Shown here: piece after piece, positions 23,733 to 28,156 of the stretch
How positions within the stretch are numbered: position 1 is the first letter of the stretch
Layout of the letters: each line of letters begins with the position of its first letter
IMG/VR virus record: IMGVR_UViG_3300027911_000055
Coordinates: 1-28,156 of that record
Reading direction: 5' to 3' (one strand)
Source: a virus
DNA: 28,156 bases
Position numbers and translations under genes: made by a program
The notes under the pieces: model-generated
Told to the model about the DNA's origin: nothing
The model's database searches: none
The model's input: the letters and a program-made list of their open reading frames with translations, nothing else

Positions 23733-23746
23733 AGGAGGCTATCATT
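23733..23746 (+). promoter_or_regulatory. Strong ribosome site pointing to an AUU start codon
   Basis: AGGAGG at 23733-23738 is a full-strength Shine-Dalgarno sequence, and 5 bases later comes ATT (23744-23746) in frame with the tail collar gene. There is no ATG or GTG in this frame; an in-frame TAG lies at 23732-23734. The next possible standard start, TTG 23762, is 23 bases from the site. The residues read from ATT are ISFWQWLKTAGSN. Confidence 0.75.
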
Positions 23747-24736
23747 TCTTTTTGGCAATGGTTGAAAACCGCCGGCAGCAACGGCAACGCCGATACGACC
23801 ATCAATTGGGCGGAAGGCATGCCGCCCGCCAGCGTCAACGATTCCGGCCGTGCCATGATGGCGCGGCTCGCGGAATATCGCGATGACGTTTCAGGATCGC
23901 TGACGACGGCCGGGACGTCGACGGCCTACACGCTGACCACCAATCAGGGATTTGCATCGCCGCCGAACAACGGCCAGCTTGTTTGCTTCGTGCCGCATGT
24001 CACCAATGGAGCGGCCCCGACATTGGCGACGGATGGCGGCACGGCGTTTCCGCTTCAAACGTCGCCCGGCGTCGCCGTCATATCGGCAAGCCTGATTCAG
24101 GGCACGCCCTATGCGGCGAGCTATAACAGCTCGCAAGGCGCGTGGATGATGTTCGGCGCCGGACCGGCCGCTATCGTCCCACTCGGCGTGGCGCTGGATT
24201 ATACCGGTGCGGCGGCACCGAGTTCGCAATGGGCGCTGGCAGCCGGACAGGCGATTTCGCGCACGACATTCGCGGCCTATTTTTCGCTGGTCGGGACGAC
24301 ATATGGAGCCGGCGACGGCTCAACCACATTCAATATTCCCGATTTGCGCGGACGGACTGTTTTCGGCGTGGATAATATGGGCGGTTCGGCGGCGAACCGG
24401 ATCACGGTCGCGGGAGGAAATTTCGACGGGACCGTGCTGGGAGGCAATGGGGGAGCGCAGAATCATACGTTGACGACCGCGGAACTGGCGGCGCACAATC
24501 ACACCGCAACGTCGACGGTGACCGATCCGGGACATACACATACTTACACGACGACGCTTTCCGCCGGCGGGGCCACGTCGTCCTATAGCACGAATGGTAC
24601 ATTGTCGACGCCGAACACAGGTTCCTCGGTTACCGGCATCACGGTCGGCACGACAACTGCCAATGCCGGCAGCGGCAATGCCCATACGATCCTCAATCCC
24701 GCGATCATGCTCAACAAGATCATCCGGGTGCAGTGA
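23744..24736 (+). CDS. Tail collar domain protein (long)
   Basis: 330 residues if started at ATT 23744, or 324 from TTG 23762. The N-terminal FWQWLKTAGSNGNADTTINW then AEGMPPASVNDSGRAMMARL is a widespread phage tail-fibre opening, normally MSFWxWxKT, which supports the AUU start. A middle beta-region follows. From about residue 140, PLGVALDYTGAAAPSSQWAL, FNIPDLRGRTVFGVDN and LAAHNHTATSTVTDPGHTHT form the phage tail collar domain with its His-rich rungs, ending LNPAIMLNKIIRVQ. It probably makes a receptor-binding fibre. The second collar gene in the window; the two are not recent copies. Confidence 0.85.
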   Translation: MSFWQWLKTAGSNGNADTTINWAEGMPPASVNDSGRAMMARLAEYRDDVSGSLTTAGTSTAYTLTTNQGFASPPNNGQLVCFVPHVTNGAAPTLATDGGTAFPLQTSPGVAVISASLIQGTPYAASYNSSQGAWMMFGAGPAAIVPLGVALDYTGAAAPSSQWALAAGQAISRTTFAAYFSLVGTTYGAGDGSTTFNIPDLRGRTVFGVDNMGGSAANRITVAGGNFDGTVLGGNGGAQNHTLTTAELAAHNHTATSTVTDPGHTHTYTTTLSAGGATSSYSTNGTLSTPNTGSSVTGITVGTTTANAGSGNAHTILNPAIMLNKIIRVQ

Positions 24737-24741
24737 TCAAG

Positions 24742-24770
24742 CGCCGACCGGAGACCATTCCTCGGCCGGC
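24742..24770 (+). terminator. Hairpin between convergent operons
   Basis: Between the stop of the late operon (24736) and the stop of the minus operon (24778) lies an imperfect GC-rich stem, GCCGACCGG with CCTCGGCCGGC across an 8-base loop. It has no T-run on either side, so it may only slow polymerases or rely on Rho. Position between two converging operons suggests a two-way terminator. Confidence 0.35.
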
Positions 24771-24777
24771 GATGATA

Positions 24778-25281
24778 TCATCCCCTCGCGATCCGCGCCG
24801 CGCCGCTGACGAAGGTGCTCTGTTCGCTCTCCACGAAAGCATAGCGCCACAGACCGCGCAGCATCAGCGTCGCCTGGGCGAGCGACTGCTTGTCGAACGG
24901 CACCCGGCCGGACTGGATGGCGGCATTGAGGATCGAACATACCCACATCCGTTCCGCATCGGTCGGATGGGTCTGGCGATTGAATTCGCTGCTGCTCTGG
25001 GTTCCAAAACCTGTGGCGGCGGATGGCGCGGCGGTCGAGGTGGCTTTTACGGGCATGGCCTCGATCGCCGTTGCACTCTTGACGTTGCGCAGCGTGCGGC
25101 CTTCGAACGTGCTTTCGGTGTATTCGATGTCATAGGTGACGCCGGCCTGGAACAGCCCGACGGTTTCCTTGAAGGCACCGACGCGGGCGGTTTGATTGGT
25201 GGCGGGATCGACACCGACGATGACGCGGCGGCTCTTGCCGGGCGGCTCGATGGATTGGACGAGCATTCGCATGGTGGGCAT
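24778..25281 (-). CDS. Early-operon protein, unrecognised (last gene of minus operon)
   Basis: 167 residues from ATG 25281, preceded by GGAG at 8 bases. The first half is strand-rich (RMLVQSIEPPGKSRRVIVGV, GLFQAGVTYDIEYTESTFEG), with the look of a small OB- or SH3-type barrel. The second half is helical (MWVCSILNAAIQSGRVPFD, SLAQATLMLRGLWRYAFV). It could be a nucleic-acid-binding protein of the replication or recombination set, but I see no defining motif. It lies directly behind the small gene at 25283-25516. Confidence 0.65.
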   Translation of the reverse strand: MPTMRMLVQSIEPPGKSRRVIVGVDPATNQTARVGAFKETVGLFQAGVTYDIEYTESTFEGRTLRNVKSATAIEAMPVKATSTAAPSAATGFGTQSSSEFNRQTHPTDAERMWVCSILNAAIQSGRVPFDKQSLAQATLMLRGLWRYAFVESEQSTFVSGAARIARG

Positions 25282-25282
25282 G

Positions 25283-25516
25283 TCACAAACTCCGTTTGAT
25301 TGCTGCTGCACGCAATGCGGCAGCCATTGTCGGATGCATTATCAAAGTACGTCCTCCATCGATGGAAAACGCGGTGTTCTTCGGTCGATATAAAATGCGT
25401 ATATTTTGTCGGTGACCGTATTTTATTCGCCGGCGCGCACGCGAAGGGGAGCGGACTAATGACCAATCCTCGTATGGATCAACCAAATTTTCATCCTCAA
25501 TGATGCGTTGGAACAT
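25283..25516 (-). CDS. Small basic hypothetical protein, minus operon
   Basis: 77 residues from ATG 25516, whose A is shared with the upstream TGA (TGATG); GGAG is correctly spaced. It has an acidic start (IIEDENLVDPYEDWS), a basic centre (SPSRARRRIKYGHRQNIRIL) and a helical end (MAAALRAAAIKRSL). The base composition is AT-richer than the genes on both sides. Coupled translation supports expression. Function unknown; the basic core may bind nucleic acid. Confidence 0.6.
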   Translation of the reverse strand: MFQRIIEDENLVDPYEDWSLVRSPSRARRRIKYGHRQNIRILYRPKNTAFSIDGGRTLIMHPTMAAALRAAAIKRSL

Positions 25517-26283
25517 CACAAACTCCTATCCGTGGTTTCCGTGATGCCGGCGGGGAAGTCGCCGCAGGCTTTCTTGTAGGCGCGGGCGGCGGTGAGGATC
25601 GCTTCGGCGATGCCGTCCGTCAGTCCCATTTCCTCGATCGCAGCCTTCCAGTTCGTGACCGTGAGTACTTTCGAATTCCGCATCGTCATGACGCGGCCGA
25701 AGCCGCCGCCGATGCGGACCTTGGCGTCCCGGTCGGCGCGCTGCACGACGCGGGCGGCGCGGGCGAGATCGCTGATGGTCTGTTCGGCCTCGTCATGGAC
25801 GGCGGCGAGATCGATATCGCAGACGCCCTGGGCGGCATCCTCGATGGCCTCCTGGCGCCTGCGTTCGGCCTCCATGGCGGCTTCCGCGAGAGCTGCAGCG
25901 GTGCGGCGGGCTTCCTCGGCGATGCGCTGCCGCTCGACTTCTTGCCGGCGTATGAAGTCCTCGATGCGCTGGGTGAGCATGTCGCGGAGTTTCTCCAGCG
26001 TAGTCCGGGCCGGCTTGAAGCTGTCGTTGATGGCCTTGACGCGGGTATTGAGCGGACGCACGGCGGCGTCACGCTCATCCTCCATGGCCTGCCAGGCGGC
26101 TTTGGCGCGATCGACAAGCGCCTTGGCCTCGCGGGCGGCTTCCTCGGTCTCAACGGCGGGATGGCTCGCCATCCAGGTTGACAGGGCCGTGGTGGTGGCC
26201 TTGGCGCGATCGATGGTGGTCTCGACTGGAGGGTTGTTGTGGCCGATGCCGGCCAGGACGGCGGTGGCGGTGCGGTCAAGCAT
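25516..26283 (-). CDS. Coiled-coil early phage protein
   Basis: 255 residues. GAGG precedes ATG 26283. The N-terminal AGIGHNNPP motif is common to a set of alphaproteobacterial phage early proteins. Residues 30-165 form a long, charged coiled coil (EEAAREAKALVDRAKAAWQA; RRQEVERQRIAEEARRTAAA). The C-terminal domain has KVRIGGGFGRVMTMRNSKVL and TNWKAAIEEMG, then a final helix. Similar proteins are encoded next to ssDNA-annealing or exonuclease genes, so a recombination-linked role is plausible but inferred. The longest gene of the operon. Confidence 0.7.
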   Translation of the reverse strand: MLDRTATAVLAGIGHNNPPVETTIDRAKATTTALSTWMASHPAVETEEAAREAKALVDRAKAAWQAMEDERDAAVRPLNTRVKAINDSFKPARTTLEKLRDMLTQRIEDFIRRQEVERQRIAEEARRTAAALAEAAMEAERRRQEAIEDAAQGVCDIDLAAVHDEAEQTISDLARAARVVQRADRDAKVRIGGGFGRVMTMRNSKVLTVTNWKAAIEEMGLTDGIAEAILTAARAYKKACGDFPAGITETTDRSL

Positions 26284-26292
26284 GGCGTTTCC

Positions 26293-26403
26293 TCAAAATG
26301 GCGCTGGCAGATAGCTATAGACCAGCAGGTGAGCGATCAGGGCGATGACGGTGACCAAAGCGAGCACGAAGGTCGCCGGGACAAGCACGATGGCAGGGCG
26401 CAT
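26293..26403 (-). CDS. 36-residue single-pass membrane peptide
   Basis: ATG 26403 opens 2 bases after the stop of the preceding gene (26406-26408), and the TGA at 26293-26295 leaves 9 bases before the next ATG. The product is one hydrophobic helix (IVLVPATFVLALVTVIALIA) with a short polar tail (YSYLPAPF). Its fit between two genes and clear membrane character support it as a real small gene. Function unknown. Confidence 0.55.
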   Translation of the reverse strand: MRPAIVLVPATFVLALVTVIALIAHLLVYSYLPAPF

Positions 26404-26405
26404 GG

Positions 26406-26654
26406 CTACTCCGCCGCCTGGAGATGGTTCGCATCGGCGATATCGTCAGCCGCCGCGAATGCGGCACCGTTGATGGCTTCGATCAGGCGCGCGGTGAAGG
26501 CATGCGATCCGGTGAAGATCGTGATCTCGCCATGGCGGTTGCCCTCGCCGTCGAAGATTTCGATTTGCAGGGGAGCCGACAGCGTATAAGTGCTGCGGGC
26601 CACGATCTTCGGTTCGCCGCGATAATTGGGATGAAATGTTACGGTTGTGTTCAT
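26406..26654 (-). CDS. Small hypothetical protein, minus operon
   Basis: 82 residues; GGGGAG lies 8 bases before ATG 26654. It has an N-terminal strand-rich half (TVTFHPNYRGEPKIVARSTY, LQIEIFDGEGNRHGEITIFT) and a helical end (FTARLIEAINGAAFAAADD). No catalytic or DNA-binding motif is evident. It is 12 bases downstream of the 120-residue gene and 2 bases upstream of the membrane peptide gene, so it is operon-encoded. Function unknown. Confidence 0.65.
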   Translation of the reverse strand: MNTTVTFHPNYRGEPKIVARSTYTLSAPLQIEIFDGEGNRHGEITIFTGSHAFTARLIEAINGAAFAAADDIADANHLQAAE

Positions 26655-26666
26655 GGCTATCTCCCC

Positions 26667-27029
26667 TCACGCGGCCGATGACGTATAGCGATAGGAGGAA
26701 AGCTCGTCCTGTACCCATCCCTCGATGCGGGTGGCGTATTGATGATCTATGGCGTCCATTACCAGCAGCATGAAATGCTCATCGGTGTCGCCGTCGAGAT
26801 TGATGAGCCCGCCGCGGGCTTCCTTGCCCATGCGCTGATTGTCGGCGCAAACCCAAAGATCGGAGACGATCCAGTCGCCGCCGGCGATCGACGGATCGAT
26901 GGTGATTTCCATCATGCCTTCGAGCGGAGCGGCGCGCATCGGCTCGCCGGCCTGGAATTTCCAGAACAGGTCGACCTGGAATTCCTTTTGGATGGAAATG
27001 GTGCTAAAGTGCGGATAGACCGTGGCCAT
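26667..27029 (-). CDS. Hypothetical protein, minus operon
   Basis: 120 residues. GAGG is 8-9 bases ahead of ATG 27029. It has a mixed alpha/beta sequence with MMEITIDPSIAGGDWIVSDL and WVCADNQRMG, followed by an acidic segment (NLDGDTDEHFMLLVMDAIDH) and an aromatic end (SSYRYTSSAA). One Cys; no metal-binding pattern. Separated from the upstream 56-residue gene by about 120 bases containing two hairpins. Function not recognised. Confidence 0.65.
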   Translation of the reverse strand: MATVYPHFSTISIQKEFQVDLFWKFQAGEPMRAAPLEGMMEITIDPSIAGGDWIVSDLWVCADNQRMGKEARGGLINLDGDTDEHFMLLVMDAIDHQYATRIEGWVQDELSSYRYTSSAA

Positions 27030-27066
27030 GTGACTTGTCCTCTATGGCTGGGGTTTAGGGCCTTGC

Positions 27067-27145
27067 GGGAAGGCTGCAACCCTTCCCCTTGGCCTGCTCT
27101 TTGGGCTGGCGCCCGATAGGCGTCCCGCATGGGGGCGCCCGTCGG
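27067..27145 (-). promoter_or_regulatory. Hairpins in the gap of the minus operon
   Basis: The 119-base gap between the genes ending at 27149 and starting at 27029 has a perfect 7-bp stem, GGGAAGG / CCTTCCC (about 27068-27088). It also has a GC-rich inverted pair GGCGCC / GGCGCC (about 27115-27140). No T-run follows in the minus direction. They may act as an attenuator or mRNA processing site that separates the first two small genes from the rest. Confidence 0.35.
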
Positions 27146-27148
27146 GGA

Positions 27149-27319
27149 TCAGGCAACGTCAAATTCGGCAAGCACGTGTTCGGCCACATAATCGCAAATC
27201 GATTTATCGGCCTGTGCTTCGTCCGGCATGGCCACCACTCGTGCCTTATAGATACGGTTCAATTCGGCGAGTTGGTCGGCGGAATAACCCTCGGTGTTGT
27301 CGGTGCGAAAGCGTTCCAT
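27149..27319 (-). CDS. Small hypothetical protein, 56 residues
   Basis: ATG 27319 is preceded by AGAGGAAA at a normal distance. It encodes MERFRTDNTEGYSADQLAEL, then NRIYKARVVAMPDEAQADKS and a final acidic helix. Charged, helical and soluble. It lies 48 bases downstream of the 38-codon gene. Small genes of this type are common at the start of phage early operons. Function unknown. Confidence 0.6.
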   Translation of the reverse strand: MERFRTDNTEGYSADQLAELNRIYKARVVAMPDEAQADKSICDYVAEHVLAEFDVA

Positions 27320-27367
27320 TGTCGTTTCCTCTCTCTGTAGGGGAGGCGGCCCGGCGGCCGCCGGCTT

Positions 27368-27484
27368 TCACTTCTTCCGGGTCGCCCCGGCGCTCGAATA
27401 TTCAATCCGGCTACTTGCGATCATCTTCTCCCAGTCCGACTGCTTGGGCGGGGTGGCGGGCTTCGGTGCGGTCTGCTTGGTCAT
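27368..27484 (-). CDS. 38-residue leader gene of the minus operon
   Basis: ATG 27484 has AGAGGAA upstream and is the first gene after the predicted promoter (27517-27545), with an mRNA leader of about 25-30 bases. It encodes MTKQTAPKPATPPKQSDWEK followed by MIASSRIEYSSAGATRKK. Hydrophilic, Pro/Lys-rich and probably disordered. It could be a small regulatory or counter-defence peptide, or simply a leader; no function can be assigned. Confidence 0.55.
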   Translation of the reverse strand: MTKQTAPKPATPPKQSDWEKMIASSRIEYSSAGATRKK

Positions 27485-27516
27485 GTCCGGGTTCCTCTTG
27501 CCTTGTCGATGATTGT

Positions 27517-27545
27517 GTTGTACTCCGGTTTCATGGCATCGTCAA
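27517..27545 (-). promoter_or_regulatory. Sigma70-type promoter for the minus operon
   Basis: On the minus strand, TTGACG (27545-27540) and TACAAC (27522-27517) are separated by exactly 17 bases. Five of six and four of six match the -35 and -10 consensus. The first gene's ATG is about 33 bases past the -10. Binding half-sites for a regulator overlap the spacer and the -35. Confidence 0.65.
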
Positions 27546-27564
27546 TCCATGAAACCATGAAACC
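27527..27564. promoter_or_regulatory. Operator: three GGTTTCATGG/CCATGAAACC half-sites
   Basis: GGTTTCATGG (27527-27536) is inverted relative to CCATGAAACC (27547-27556), a perfect 10-bp inverted repeat with a 10-base spacer. A third overlapping copy, CCATGAAACC, is at 27555-27564. The first lies between -10 and -35 of the minus promoter, and the second lies just upstream of -35. The third overlaps the start codon of the ribbon-helix-helix gene. Multiple tandem half-sites are typical for regulators of that fold. Confidence 0.7.
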
Positions 27565-27736
27565 AGAAAAGAAATCGCGACATTCTGTCACAGGTACGCC
27601 TGTACAGGTGCGCTTACAGCCGAGCCAGTTGTCGGAATTGGATGAATGGCGGCGGATGCAACCGGACTTGCCCAATCGGAGCGAGGCGCTCCGCCGGATG
27701 ATGGAAATTGCGTTGAAGGTGAAAAAACCGCGCTAA
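27557..27736 (+). CDS. Ribbon-helix-helix transcription regulator
   Basis: 59 residues from ATG 27557; the frame is open 18 codons further upstream, but that part overlaps the operator and is not protein-like. Visible fold: strand TPVQVRLQ (residues about 13-20), helix A (SQLSELDEWRRMQ), turn PDLPNRS, helix B (EALRRMMEIALKV) and a basic end. This is the MetJ/Arc (CopG) pattern, with the N-R-S-E-A helix start. Dimers insert the strand into the DNA major groove at tandem half-sites. Located divergent to the minus operon with matching repeats in between, so it probably represses both promoters. Confidence 0.75.
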   Translation: MKPEKKSRHSVTGTPVQVRLQPSQLSELDEWRRMQPDLPNRSEALRRMMEIALKVKKPR

Positions 27737-27838
27737 CGCGAGTTGCGCTGATCGAACGATGATCGCACTCCCGCTTGATCCCGCTCGGTTCTCTCCTGAA
27801 TCAAACTGATCTGCCTCTCCCACTCCGGAGATATCCCA

Positions 27839-28156
27839 ATGACCCGCATCTTCCAGGTGATCGTCATCCTGTTGTTCGCCGTCGTCATGGCCCTCTGGCT
27901 GCTTTGCTTCGCCGCGCTGTTGTCCACTTTCGCCCGCAACAACGGCGAATGGAACGATGTTCCCGACCACATCCGTTCGTGGTTCAAGAGCGTGCGCAGT
28001 CCGAACGGCGTGCCATGCTGCGACATTGCCGACGGTCATCAGACGACTTGGGACAAACGCCCCGGAAATAATAATTACTGGGTACCGATCGCGGGCGAAT
28101 GGCGCGAGGTGCCTCCGGAAGCCGTCGTCTACAATGCCGGCAATCCGACCGGCGAG
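27839..28156 (+). CDS. Membrane-anchored or secreted hypothetical protein (3' partial)
   Basis: ATG 27839 has GGAG 8 bases upstream; 106 codons are visible and the frame runs off the window. Residues 3-27 (RIFQVIVILLFAVVMALWLL, then CFAALLSTFA) are a signal anchor. The outer part has PNGVPCCDIADGHQTTW and YWVPIAGEWREVPPEAVVYN, with a Cys pair. This outer part resembles a hypothetical protein common in Bradyrhizobium and related genomes and prophages. It may be an exported moron or a lysis-related protein; uncertain. Confidence 0.65.
   Translation, partial: MTRIFQVIVILLFAVVMALWLLCFAALLSTFARNNGEWNDVPDHIRSWFKSVRSPNGVPCCDIADGHQTTWDKRPGNNNYWVPIAGEWREVPPEAVVYNAGNPTGE

Noticed and set aside
24733-25299. 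188-codon + strand ORF
   Set aside because: Opposite a minus-strand gene with a ribosome site and clear domain-like sequence. The + product is an Ala/Gly/Arg/Asp-rich shadow.
27614-28039. 141-codon minus-strand ORF over the regulator and right-edge gene
   Set aside because: Opposite two genes with ribosome sites, a DNA-binding fold and a signal anchor.
1-28156. CRISPR array, tRNA genes, integrase or attachment sites
   Set aside because: No spaced direct repeats of the right type, no cloverleaf with a T-loop, and no recombinase motif seen by eye. The 60-bp repeats lie within a coding frame.

Overview
The window looks like the late (structural) region of a tailed phage or prophage with short-tailed, podovirus-like architecture, from a high-GC, probably alphaproteobacterial host (Rhizobiales/Bradyrhizobium-like by gene style; inferred, no host marker gene is present). 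It is not complete. No terminase, integrase, polymerase, tRNA, att site or CRISPR array was recognised, and genes run off both window edges.

Layout, left to right on the + strand. 1-2176: the end of a Gly-rich, 20-residue-repeat fibre-like protein and a second tail-fibre-like protein. 2195-3636: two unrecognised genes leading into the head module. 3633-9307: a P22-type portal, a scaffold-like protein and an N4 gp56-type major capsid protein. The capsid gene is split into three exons by two group I introns (about 7959-8339 and 8746-9004). 9323-10368: two small virion genes separated by a terminator. 10378-13043: head-completion/neck proteins. 13055-16817: a beta-helix tailspike with an apparent signal peptide, a collar-domain protein and small accessory genes (cupin, Cys-rich, GNAT-like). 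16828-22667: an S74 self-cleaving chaperone protein and large Ala-rich proteins that are probably ejected with the DNA. 22668-22967: a small three-helix membrane protein on the opposite strand, filling the gap exactly. 23003-24736: a P5-type putative muramidase and a second collar-domain protein that appears to start at AUU.

From 27484 down to 24778 a compact minus-strand operon of eight small or medium genes converges on the late region; three of the genes are under 60 codons. Its likely promoter (27517-27545) is overlapped by three GGTTTCATGG/CCATGAAACC half-sites. The divergent gene beside it (27557-27736) encodes a small ribbon-helix-helix protein, so this looks like an autoregulated switch. 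A partial membrane-anchored or secreted protein runs off the right edge.

The strongest unusual observation is the doubly intron-split capsid gene. Both introns show the group IA core helices, and splice sites predicted from P1 and P10 pairing restore one continuous 369-residue capsid reading frame. Read without splicing, the gene looks like three broken ORFs. All family assignments are from recognition of sequence patterns; no database search was possible.
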